Positions 6,860 to 13,670 of a DNA stretch of 32,566 bases are shown piece by piece (the stretch's first letter is position 1; every line of letters starts with the position of its first letter). A model generated the notes under the pieces. It had not been told where the DNA came from. It worked only from the letters and a program-made list of their open reading frames with translations, and searched no databases. Position numbers and translations under genes: made by a program. The stretch spans positions 1 through 32,566 of the forward strand of contig CAJFMX010000026.1 in assembly GCA_904393115.1 (NCBI GenBank). Reading direction: 5' to 3'. The DNA comes from an uncultured Clostridia bacterium. GTDB taxonomy: Bacteria; Bacillota; Clostridia; Christensenellales; UBA1750.

Positions 6860-7456
6860 ATGGAAACCTTCGACGCGCTGCGCCTGTGCGCCGCCTATGC
6901 CGAGGAGTCGGGGCTGGAGGCCGTGCTCACCCGCAAGGGCGAGAAGGACGCCCCCTTTGACCTGCTCTTCCTGCCGGACTTCCTCGCGCCGGGCGGGGAC
7001 GAAGCGCCCATGTCCCTTTCCGTCTACTTCGCGGCGAGCTCCTACGCCTTTATGGACCGGCTGGAGTACGACCTCCTGCACCTGATGGGCTACATCGAAC
7101 ACCTGGCCCGCCCCGGCACCCTGCGCGAGCTGCGCGCCTTCCTGGGCGAGGTCAACTTCCAGATGCCCATCGGCGCCTTTGACGTGGACGCAGACGGCAC
7201 GGTGTTTCTGCGCTATACCCTGCCCGTGCCGCGGGAGATGGCGCAGGAAGCGTTCCTGCGGCAGTTCGGCATTGCCCTGGGGCTGCTGCACGCCTTTGCC
7301 CTGGCGTTCCTGCCGGCCATGCGCGCCGTGATCCGTGGACAGCGCACGGCCAAGACCGCCATGGACCTGGTGCGCGAGCAGCTCGACGCCCTCCAGGCCC
7401 GCATTAGCGCCGCCCTGGAGGAGCAGAAAGGAGAAGATCCCCGTGAACAAGAATGA
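6860..7456 (+). CDS. YbjN-like domain protein, first of a pair
   Basis: This is a 198-residue soluble protein. The start follows GAGAGGAG. There are no signal peptide or membrane helices. The segment LRAFLGEVNFQMPIGAFDVDADGTVFLRYTLPVP resembles the conserved core of YbjN/type-III-chaperone-like proteins. A similar segment recurs in the next gene, so the two are paralogues. An acidic, helical C terminus follows. The gene overlaps the downstream paralogue by 14 bp, which implies translational coupling and perhaps a hetero-complex. It also follows the broken upstream gene by one base. YbjN-type proteins have been linked to chaperone-like or regulatory roles, but the function here is unknown. Confidence 0.6.
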   Translation: METFDALRLCAAYAEESGLEAVLTRKGEKDAPFDLLFLPDFLAPGGDEAPMSLSVYFAASSYAFMDRLEYDLLHLMGYIEHLARPGTLRELRAFLGEVNFQMPIGAFDVDADGTVFLRYTLPVPREMAQEAFLRQFGIALGLLHAFALAFLPAMRAVIRGQRTAKTAMDLVREQLDALQARISAALEEQKGEDPREQE

Positions 7457-7955
7457 ATTGACCGCCCGCGTGCGCGCGGCGCTGGAGGACTGGGAATACC
7501 CTTGCGAGGAGATTGAGAGCCAGCCGGGGCTGCAGTGGTTCCAGCCCCTGTCCGACGACTACGAGAACGACTACGCGCTGGGGGAGCTGTTCTTCGCCAG
7601 CGACCTGACGGACGAGGACATGAACGGCCTGGAGATCGTGCAGTGCAACCTCGTGTTTCAGCGGGATCTGCCGGCCGGGGCCGCGGACGCGCTGCGCGCG
7701 CTGCTCGCGCCGGTGAACCGGCAGATCAGCGGCGGCCGCTTTGACGTGCAGGCGGAGGAGAGCTGCTTTGTTGAGTACGGGCACGACCTGGTCCTGCCCG
7801 CGGACCTGGACGACGACCGGGCCGCGGCCGTGGTCCTGGGCGCGCTGGACCTGGCCAACGCCTATATCCACATGGTCTATGAGGCGGTTGCCGCCGTGGC
7901 AAGCGGTGACAGCACGCCGGAGGCCGCCCTGGAGCAGCTCCGCAGCGGCGAATAG
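7443..7955 (+). CDS. YbjN-like domain protein, second of a pair
   Basis: This is a 170-residue acidic soluble protein starting at GTG 7443, with AAAGGAGA upstream inside the previous gene. Its segment LRALLAPVNRQISGGRFDVQ aligns with LRAFLGEVNFQMPIGAFDVD of the neighbour. Both have an aromatic/acidic N-terminal half and a C-terminal helical tail (AYIHMVYEAVAAVASG). The pair probably arose by duplication. I see no catalytic motif, and the partner or substrate is unknown. The 14-bp overlap with the first gene indicates coupled translation. Confidence 0.6.
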   Translation: MNKNELTARVRAALEDWEYPCEEIESQPGLQWFQPLSDDYENDYALGELFFASDLTDEDMNGLEIVQCNLVFQRDLPAGAADALRALLAPVNRQISGGRFDVQAEESCFVEYGHDLVLPADLDDDRAAAVVLGALDLANAYIHMVYEAVAAVASGDSTPEAALEQLRSGE

Positions 7956-7963
7956 GCCGGCGC

Positions 7964-8013
7964 AAAAAGGAGCCGCCCGCATCCCGGAAGCAATGGGATG
8001 CGGGCGGCTCCTT
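7964..8013 (-). terminator. Terminator with 19-bp perfect stem (minus orientation)
   Basis: A 19-bp perfect stem (7967-7985 with 7995-8013) has a 9-nt loop. On minus it is followed by T5. On plus there is no T run, so it mainly serves the HPr-like gene, though it may also protect the 3' end of the YbjN-like transcript. Confidence 0.75.
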
Positions 8014-8043
8014 GCCGTGCGGCGGAAGGCTGGGTTTTCAGGC

Positions 8044-8072
8044 AAAAGGAAGACGCCCATCGCACGGGCGCC
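8044..8072 (-). terminator. Weak hairpin terminator directly after the HPr-like gene
   Basis: On minus GGCGCCCGT pairs with ATGGGCGTC (9 pairs, two wobble) with loop GCG, then TTCCTTTT. It lies 13 bp after the stop codon. Confidence 0.5.
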
Positions 8073-8084
8073 TCGGGGGAAAAA

Positions 8085-8312
8085 CTACACGATGAAAGGC
8101 TTGATCTCCGCAAGAAGGTCGTCGCAGTCGTTCTCGTAGACCTCCATCGTAATGGGTTTGTTCAGATCGAGGCTGAAGATGCCCAGAATGGACTTCGCAT
8201 CGACGACATGGCGACCGGAACGAAGATCAATGTCGTAGGGGTACTTGCTGACGATGTTCACGAAATCCTTCACGTTTTCCGCCAAGGACAGGTGGATGGT
8301 AACCGATCTCAT
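8085..8312 (-). CDS. HPr-like protein lacking the PTS histidine
   Basis: This is a 75-residue protein. The ATG at 8312 follows AAAGGAGGG; a TTG 18 bp earlier is in frame but lies in the binding site. The C-terminal two thirds match HPr: VSKYPYDIDL, then AKSILGIFSLDL (39-50), which keeps the serine equivalent to HPr Ser46. The region that should hold GLHARPA reads LSLAENVKD, so the positions of His15 and Arg17 become Leu10 and Glu12. It therefore cannot relay phosphate in the PTS. By analogy with Crh, which also lacks His15, a regulatory role through the conserved serine is possible. It has its own strong promoter. Confidence 0.85.
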   Translation of the reverse strand: MRSVTIHLSLAENVKDFVNIVSKYPYDIDLRSGRHVVDAKSILGIFSLDLNKPITMEVYENDCDDLLAEIKPFIV

Positions 8313-8340
8313 AGAAAACCCTCCTTTCAATTACCCTTCC

Positions 8341-8368
8341 AGTATAGCACAAAAAATCCCAGATTCAA
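8341..8368 (-). promoter_or_regulatory. Sigma-A promoter of the HPr-like gene
   Basis: On minus the sequence reads TTGAAT, 16 bp, TATACT, about 29 bp before the start codon. Confidence 0.75.
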
Positions 8369-8408
8369 GGGGTTTTCAAAAAACTTTCAAAAAAGTTTAT
8401 TTTGGGTA

Positions 8409-8436
8409 TTGCATTTTGTCAGGAAGTGTGTATAAT
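8409..8436 (+). promoter_or_regulatory. Sigma-A promoter of tRNA-Val
   Basis: TTGCAT, 16 bp, TATAAT, 12 bp before the tRNA 5' end. It is divergent from the HPr-like gene promoter. Confidence 0.8.
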
Positions 8437-8448
8437 AATAGGAGTCAC

Positions 8449-8525
8449 GGGGTTATAGCTCAGTTGGTTAGAGTGTCACGTTGACATCGTGAAGGTCGAT
8501 GGTTCGAGTCCATTTAACCCCACCA
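8449..8525 (+). tRNA. tRNA-Val (anticodon GAC)
   Basis: The 77-nt gene has an encoded CCA. The acceptor stem is GGGGTTA/TAACCCC with discriminator A. The D-arm GCTCAGTTGGTTAGAGT, the anticodon loop TTGACAT (GAC) and the T-loop GTTCGAGTC are all present. Confidence 0.96.
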
Positions 8526-8526
8526 C

Positions 8527-8562
8527 AGCGCTCCGGAGCGGCAAGGCTCCGGAGCGCTTTTT
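8527..8562 (+). terminator. Terminator of tRNA-Val
   Basis: The 13-bp stem AGCGCTCCGGAGC / GCTCCGGAGCGCT is followed by T5, two bases after the tRNA CCA. Confidence 0.88.
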
Positions 8563-8579
8563 CGTGCGCCGGGCGAGCC

Positions 8580-8610
8580 GCGGAGTTGTTCGAATAAAGA
8601 ACAACTCCGC
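8580..8610. repeat. Perfect 12-bp inverted repeat in an intergenic region
   Basis: GCGGAGTTGTTC and GAACAACTCCGC flank the 7-nt loop GAATAAA. No T run follows on either strand, so it is not an ordinary terminator. Apart from this, 8563-8732 shows no gene. Confidence 0.6.
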
Positions 8611-8732
8611 AGGGGAAAATATTCGGGTTTGGCCCGCATCGGAAGAAAAGCAACTGAATATCGTTCGGAAAAGACGGACGGCAAGCGTTTGTTGAACGCG
8701 TGTAAATTCGTGCGGCGCGCGCGCGGATTTTG

Positions 8733-8761
8733 TTGACTTTGCATAGACGCTGTGCTATCCT
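8733..8761 (+). promoter_or_regulatory. Sigma-A promoter of the purine riboswitch/xpt transcript
   Basis: TTGACT, 17 bp, TATCCT, with the start expected near 8768, just before the aptamer. Confidence 0.8.
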
Positions 8762-8779
8762 GTAACCGAATTGAATAGT

Positions 8780-8853
8780 GTTGCCAATATAGGTTTGGAG
8801 AGTTGGCCCAAATGTTTCTACCGCGGCGCCGTGGAAGCCGCGACTATTGGTAT
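8780..8853 (+). promoter_or_regulatory. Purine (guanine-class) riboswitch aptamer
   Basis: P1 is CCAATA (8784-8789) pairing with TATTGG (8845-8850). J2/3 is the invariant TGTTTCTACC, and J3/1 is GAC. The C that pairs with the ligand marks guanine/hypoxanthine/xanthine specificity rather than adenine. P2 and P3 carry 7-nt loops GAGTTGG and CCGTGGA, which keep the GG/CC kissing pairs but differ from the usual GATATGG/CCGTAAA. It should switch off the downstream purine genes when guanine is plentiful. Confidence 0.92.
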
Positions 8854-8889
8854 CCGTTGCCCTGGGCGGAATCCGGGGCGTGTTGGCAA

Positions 8890-8921
8890 ACAGGCTTATT
8901 GTGTTTTAAGTCTGTTTTTTT
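8890..8921 (+). terminator. Purine riboswitch expression-platform terminator
   Basis: ACAGGCTTA pairs with TAAGTCTGT (one G-U) and is followed by seven T. It lies between the aptamer and xpt, as in classic transcription-attenuating guanine riboswitches. Confidence 0.8.
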
Positions 8922-8959
8922 GCTTCCTACGGGAAGAATCGCAGGAGGAGGCTCGGAGC

Positions 8960-9529
8960 ATGAAGGCGTTGGAGGACAAGATTTGCGCCGAAGGGGAGGT
9001 TCTCCCCGGCAATATCCTGAAGGTGGGGTCCTTCCTCAACCACCAGGTGGACGTGGACTTTGTCATGGAGATGGGACGCGAGATCGCCAAGCTCTTTGCG
9101 GACGGCGGCGTCACCAAGATCCTCACCATCGAGACCTCCGGCATCGCGGTGGCCATGGCGGCCGCGGCGGCCCTGCACGTCCCCATGGTATTTGCCAAAA
9201 AGCATCGCACGGGGAACCTCTCCGGCGAGTTCTATACCGCGGTGGTCCATTCCTACACCCACGGCACGGACTACCACGTCGTCGTCAGCCGCGACTACCT
9301 CTGCCCGCAGGACCGGGTCCTGCTCGTGGACGACTTCCTGGCCAACGGCCGCGCGCTGGAGGGGCTGATGGAGATCGCCGCCCAGGCGGGGGCCGAGGTC
9401 GTGGGCGCCGCCTGCGCCATCGAGAAGGGCTTCCAGCACGGGGGCGACCGCCTGCGCGCGCAGGGCGTGCGCGTGGAGTCGCTCGCCATCGTCGAGAGCA
9501 TGGACGAAAACGGCCTGACCTTCCGCTGA
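8960..9529 (+). CDS. xpt: Xanthine phosphoribosyltransferase
   Basis: This is a 189-residue enzyme (B. subtilis Xpt has 194). It converts xanthine and PRPP to XMP in purine salvage. The start at 8960 follows GGAGGAGG. Visible features are the N-terminal GNILKVGSFLNHQVDV typical of Xpt, an IETSGIA segment, FAKKHRTGNLSG, and the PRPP-binding motif VLLVDDFLANGRALEG near residues 116-131. Control by the purine riboswitch upstream supports the call. The BMP-type nucleoside importer follows 86 bp later and may be read through from the same promoter. Confidence 0.96.
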   Translation: MKALEDKICAEGEVLPGNILKVGSFLNHQVDVDFVMEMGREIAKLFADGGVTKILTIETSGIAVAMAAAAALHVPMVFAKKHRTGNLSGEFYTAVVHSYTHGTDYHVVVSRDYLCPQDRVLLVDDFLANGRALEGLMEIAAQAGAEVVGAACAIEKGFQHGGDRLRAQGVRVESLAIVESMDENGLTFR

Positions 9530-9554
9530 AGAAGGAACGGCGCATCCAACCTTG

Positions 9555-9578
9555 TATGTAAAGGGAAACTTTTACATA
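9555..9578 (+). promoter_or_regulatory. Operator-like inverted repeat before the BMP importer operon
   Basis: TATGTAAA (9555-9562) and TTTACATA (9571-9578) are perfect 8-bp arms with an 8-bp spacer. It sits 37 bp before the lipoprotein start, where a promoter or operator is expected; no convincing sigma-A pair was found. Confidence 0.45.
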
Positions 9579-9615
9579 AATTCCAGCTAGGAACAAAACG
9601 GAGGAGACAAAAACC

Positions 9616-10902
9616 ATGAAACGGATTCTTTCCCTGGTTCTGGCGCTGCTGCTGGTCTTTGTGATGGCCGGCTGCTCGTCCGCTCCGGAGGCCACGGAGG
9701 CTCCGGAGGCCACCGATGCCGCGGGAACGGAAGCCCCTGCCGAGTCCGAGGCTCCGGCGGAGGAGACCCCCGCCGAGTCCGAGGCGCCCGCGGCCAACGC
9801 GGACTTCAAGGTGGGCTTCATCTTCCTGCACGATGAGAACTCCACCTACGACAAGAACTTCATGGACGCGGCGACCGCCGTCCAGCAGAAGCTGGGCCTG
9901 ACGGACGAGCAGGTGATGTTCAAGACCAACATCCCCGAGTCCAACGAGTGCTATGAGGCCGCCGCCGAGCTCGTCGACGCCGGCTGCGACGTCATCTTCG
10001 CCGACAGCTTCGGCCACGAGGACTACATGATCCAGGCCGCGCGCGAGTTCCCGGAGGTGCAGTTCTGCCATGCCAGCGGCACGCAGGCGCACACCGCGGG
10101 CCTTGCCAACTTCCACAACGCGTTTGCGGACATCTACCAGGGCCGTTACCTGGCCGGCATCGCGGCGGGCATGAAGATCAACGAGATGATCGAAGACGGC
10201 ACCATCACCGCGGACCAGGCCAAGATGGGCTACGTCGGCGCCTTCCCCTACGCGGAAGTGAAGTCCGGCATGACCTCCTTCTACCTGGGCGCCAAGTCCG
10301 TCTGCCCGACCGTGACCATGGACGTGCGCTACACCAACTCCTGGTTTGACATCGCCAAGGAGAAGGAAGCGGCCACCTCCCTGATCAACGACGGCTGCGT
10401 GGTCATCAGCCAGCACGCCGACTCCGAGGGCGCTCCCCGTGCCTGCGAGGAGAACAACGTCCCCAACGTCGCCTACAACATCAGCACCATCCCGATCGCG
10501 CCCAACACCGCGCTGATCTCCTCGGCCATCTCCTGGGAGCCGTACTTCACGCTCATGATTGAGTCCGCGATGAACGGCGAGGAGATCCCGACCGACTACT
10601 GCGCGACCCTGGCCGACGGCGGCGTGATCCTGACGGAGCTCAACACCGCCTGCGCGGCCGAGGGCACCCAGGAGGCCATCGACGCGGCCATGGAGCAGCT
10701 CCTCTCCGGCGAGCTGCACGTCTTTGACACCGCCAACTTCACCGTCGGCGGCGAGACCCTGACCTCCTACATGGCGGACGTCGACACCGACGCGGACTTC
10801 ACCCCGGACACCGAGGCGATCTCCGACGGCTACTTCCACGAGTCCGAGTACCGCTCTGCGCCGTACTTTGACCTGGATATCGACGGCATCACCACCAAGT
10901 AA
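9616..10902 (+). CDS. BMP-family ABC transporter substrate-binding lipoprotein (purine/nucleoside type)
   Basis: This is a 428-residue protein starting after GGAGGAG. Residues 1-20 are a lipoprotein signal ending MAGC, with Cys20 as the lipid anchor. A flexible Ala/Glu/Pro/Thr linker runs to about residue 62. The mature domain begins FKVGFIFLHDENSTYDKNFM and contains GCDVIFADSFGHEDYM and a KMGYVGAFPYAEVKSGMTSF strand, all typical of the BMP (Med/PnrA) family that binds nucleosides. It captures substrate outside the membrane for the ATPase and two permeases encoded next. Position behind riboswitch-controlled xpt suggests a purine nucleoside or base as cargo; this is inference. Confidence 0.92.
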   Translation: MKRILSLVLALLLVFVMAGCSSAPEATEAPEATDAAGTEAPAESEAPAEETPAESEAPAANADFKVGFIFLHDENSTYDKNFMDAATAVQQKLGLTDEQVMFKTNIPESNECYEAAAELVDAGCDVIFADSFGHEDYMIQAAREFPEVQFCHASGTQAHTAGLANFHNAFADIYQGRYLAGIAAGMKINEMIEDGTITADQAKMGYVGAFPYAEVKSGMTSFYLGAKSVCPTVTMDVRYTNSWFDIAKEKEAATSLINDGCVVISQHADSEGAPRACEENNVPNVAYNISTIPIAPNTALISSAISWEPYFTLMIESAMNGEEIPTDYCATLADGGVILTELNTACAAEGTQEAIDAAMEQLLSGELHVFDTANFTVGGETLTSYMADVDTDADFTPDTEAISDGYFHESEYRSAPYFDLDIDGITTK

Positions 10903-10915
10903 GCAAAAGCGCGCG

Positions 10916-10943
10916 GGGCGCGGCCCAGAAACGGACCGCGCCC
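10916..10943 (+). terminator. Intercistronic hairpin after the lipoprotein gene
   Basis: GGGCGCGG pairs with CCGCGCCC with a partly paired loop. Only a weak T-rich tail follows, so it is more likely an mRNA-stabilising or partial attenuator element that favours excess binding protein. Confidence 0.45.
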
Positions 10944-11022
10944 TCATTTCCTTGAAGACCCTTGGCGGGGCGCTTTCCCTGCCGGGGGCCTTGCCATGCA
11001 AAAAGCGGGAGGGGGCAAAGAC

Positions 11023-12555
11023 GTGGCAGGCGCAACTGCGATAGAACTGAAGAACATCACCAAGCGCTTTGGAAAGGTCGTGGCGAACAACCGGGTCAGC
11101 CTCTCGGTTCGGGAGGGGGAAATCCTCTCCATCCTCGGGGAGAACGGCAGCGGCAAGACCACGCTGATGAACATGATCGCGGGCATCTACTTCCCCGACG
11201 AGGGGCAGATCTTCGTGCGGGGCCGGGAGGTCGTCATCCGCTCCCCCCGCGACGCCTATGACCTGAAGATCGGCATGATCCACCAGCACTTCAAGCTCGT
11301 GGACGTGTTCTCCGCGGCGGAAAACATCGTCCTGGGCCTCAAGGAGCCGGGGCGGTACGACATCCGCAAGGTCGCGTCCCGCGTGCGCGAGATCAGCGAG
11401 CGGTACGGCTTTGACATCGACCCGGAGAAGAAGATCCACGAGATGTCCGTCTCCGAAAAGCAGACCGTGGAGATCGTCAAGGTCCTCTACCGCGGCGCGG
11501 ACATCCTGATCCTGGACGAGCCGACGGCCGTGCTCACCCCGCAGGAGACGCGCAAGCTCTTTGCCGTGCTGCGGCGCATGCGCGACGACGGCAAGGCCAT
11601 CCTCATCATCACCCACAAGCTCCACGAGGTGCTGGCCCTCTCGGACCGCGTGGCGGTCCTGCGCAAGGGCGAGTTCGCCGGCGAGGTCGAGACGGGCAAG
11701 GCCACGGAGAGCTCCCTTACAGAGATGATGGTCGGCAAGAAGATCGCCCTCAACATCGCGCGCAGCGAGCCCGTGCGCCCGCAGGACCGGCTCGTGGTCA
11801 AGGGCCTCAACTGCACCAACCGCGAGGGCGTCAAGCTCCTGGACGACGTCAGCTTCACCGCGCGCTCGGGCGAGATCCTGGGCATCGCGGGCATTGCGGG
11901 CAGCGGCCAGCGCGAGCTGCTGGAGGCCATCGCCGGCCTGCAGAAGGTCGACCAGGGCACGATCCTCTACAACAACCCCAAGACGAACGAGGTCGAAAAC
12001 CTGCGCGACAAGACCCCGCTGCAGATCCGGGAGCTGGGCGTGCGCCTCTCCTTTGTCCCGGAGGACCGCCTGGGCATGGGCCTTGTGGGCAACATGGACA
12101 TCGTGGACAACATGATGCTGCGCTCCTACCGCGCGGGCCGGTCGGTGTTCCTGCAGCGCAAGGAGCCCAAGGACCTGGCCAGGCACATCATCGAGGAGCT
12201 GGAGGTCGTCACCCCCGGCGCGAACACGCCCGTGCGGCGCCTGTCCGGCGGCAACGTGCAGAAGGTCCTGGTCGGGCGCGAAATCGCCGCCTCGCCCACG
12301 GTGCTGATGGCGGCCTATCCCGTGCGCGGCCTGGACATCAACTCCTCCTACACGATCTATAAGCTCCTGGGCCAGCAGAAGGAGCAGGGCGTGGCCGTGA
12401 TCTACGTCGGCGAGGACCTGGACGTGCTGCTGGAGCTCTGCGACCGGATCCTGGTCATCGGCAGCGGCCGCGTGACCGGCATCCTCGACGCGCGCAGCGC
12501 CACAAAGGAACAGATTGGCCTGCTGATGACCAAGACGGAAGGGGTGGCAGTATGA
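11023..12555 (+). CDS. BMP-type nucleoside ABC transporter ATPase (double NBD)
   Basis: This is a 510-residue protein from GTG 11023, preferred because GGGAGGGGG (11007-11015) precedes it. An in-frame ATG at 10996 would add nine non-conserved residues. Two nucleotide-binding domains are fused, as in NupO and sugar importers. NBD1 has Walker A GENGSGKTT (39-47) and Walker B ILILDEPTAVLTP, but its signature reads MSVSEKQ instead of LSGGQ. NBD2 has the degenerate Walker A GIAGSGQRE usual for this class and a good signature, LSGGNVQKV. It energises uptake through the two permeases. Its stop overlaps the next start as ATGA, so translation is coupled. Confidence 0.93.
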   Translation: MAGATAIELKNITKRFGKVVANNRVSLSVREGEILSILGENGSGKTTLMNMIAGIYFPDEGQIFVRGREVVIRSPRDAYDLKIGMIHQHFKLVDVFSAAENIVLGLKEPGRYDIRKVASRVREISERYGFDIDPEKKIHEMSVSEKQTVEIVKVLYRGADILILDEPTAVLTPQETRKLFAVLRRMRDDGKAILIITHKLHEVLALSDRVAVLRKGEFAGEVETGKATESSLTEMMVGKKIALNIARSEPVRPQDRLVVKGLNCTNREGVKLLDDVSFTARSGEILGIAGIAGSGQRELLEAIAGLQKVDQGTILYNNPKTNEVENLRDKTPLQIRELGVRLSFVPEDRLGMGLVGNMDIVDNMMLRSYRAGRSVFLQRKEPKDLARHIIEELEVVTPGANTPVRRLSGGNVQKVLVGREIAASPTVLMAAYPVRGLDINSSYTIYKLLGQQKEQGVAVIYVGEDLDVLLELCDRILVIGSGRVTGILDARSATKEQIGLLMTKTEGVAV

Positions 12556-13670
12556 AGGCAGAGGCAAAGCAGCACAGGGAGCCCTTCCTGCGCATCGCCA
12601 AGCGGGACGGCCTCGTCTGGTGGAAGGCCTGGCTGATCCGCATCGCGGCGGTGGCCGCGGCGCTGCTGGTGTGCGCGGGGCTGATCGTGCTCATCACGGA
12701 CTACAACCCCGTGCAGATCTACGCCGCCATGATCGAGGGCAGCTTCGGCTCGTCCCGCAAGATCTGGATCACCCTGCAGAAGACCGCCATGCTCCTGTGC
12801 ATCGCCCTGGCCGTGACCCCGGCCTTCAAGATGCGCTTTTGGAACATCGGCGCCGAGGGCCAGGTGCTCATGGGCGCGCTGGCCACGGCCGGCTGCATGA
12901 TCGCCTGGGGGGACAAGCTGCCGCTTGCCGCGCTCATCCCGATCATGGTGGTCTTTGCCGTGGGCGCGGGCATGGTCTGGACGGTGATCCCCGCGATCTT
13001 CCGCGCGCGCTGGGGCACGAACGAGACGCTCTTTACCCTGATGATGAACTACGTCGCAACGCAGCTGGTCTCCTTTGCAATCACCTTCTGGGAGAACCCC
13101 GTGGGCTCCAACACCGTTGGCATCATCAACTCCGCGACCTCCGGCGGGTGGCTGCCCTCGCTGTTCGGGCAGAGGTACCTGCTCAACATCGTCGTGGTCG
13201 TGCTGCTGACGCTGGGCATGTTCATCTACCTGCAGTACAGCAAGCAGGGCTACGAGATCGCGGTCGTCGGCGAGAGCCAGAACACCGCGCGCTACATCGG
13301 CATCGACGTCGGCCGCGTGATCGTGCGCACGATGGCCATCTCCGGCGCGGTCTGCGGCCTGGCGGGCCTGATGCTCGTGGCCGGCACCGACCACACGATC
13401 TCCACCAACACGGTCGGCGGCCAGGGCTTTACGGCGATCATGGTCTCCTGGCTGGCCAAGTTCAACCCGGTGTTCATGGCGCTGACGTCGTTCCTGCTGA
13501 TCTTCCTGGAGCGCGGCTCGGGCGAGATCGCCACGACCTTCCGCCTGAACGAGAGCGTCTCCGACATCCTGACGGGGATCATCCTGTTCTTCATCATCGG
13601 GTGCGAGTTCTTCGTCAACTACAAGGTCTACATCCGCTTGCCGCGAAAGGAGGGATCGGGCAATGCTTGA
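12552..13670 (+). CDS. Nucleoside ABC transporter permease 1 (NupP/YufP-like)
   Basis: This is a 372-residue integral membrane protein with about ten hydrophobic segments. The family core WNIGAEGQVLMGALA lies near residues 97-111. The cytoplasmic coupling region reads GESQNTARYIGIDVGR, followed by GLAGLMLVAG. It is longer than its partner because of an N-terminal extension with a first membrane helix. It forms the channel with the next permease. The start overlaps the ATPase stop by 4 bp and the end overlaps the next gene by 8 bp. Confidence 0.93.
   Translation: MKAEAKQHREPFLRIAKRDGLVWWKAWLIRIAAVAAALLVCAGLIVLITDYNPVQIYAAMIEGSFGSSRKIWITLQKTAMLLCIALAVTPAFKMRFWNIGAEGQVLMGALATAGCMIAWGDKLPLAALIPIMVVFAVGAGMVWTVIPAIFRARWGTNETLFTLMMNYVATQLVSFAITFWENPVGSNTVGIINSATSGGWLPSLFGQRYLLNIVVVVLLTLGMFIYLQYSKQGYEIAVVGESQNTARYIGIDVGRVIVRTMAISGAVCGLAGLMLVAGTDHTISTNTVGGQGFTAIMVSWLAKFNPVFMALTSFLLIFLERGSGEIATTFRLNESVSDILTGIILFFIIGCEFFVNYKVYIRLPRKEGSGNA

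Noticed and set aside
9295..12567. Very long antisense open frame across xpt, the lipoprotein and the ATPase gene
   Set aside because: It mirrors real genes on plus, has low-complexity composition and no ribosome binding site. Such frames are expected at this GC content.
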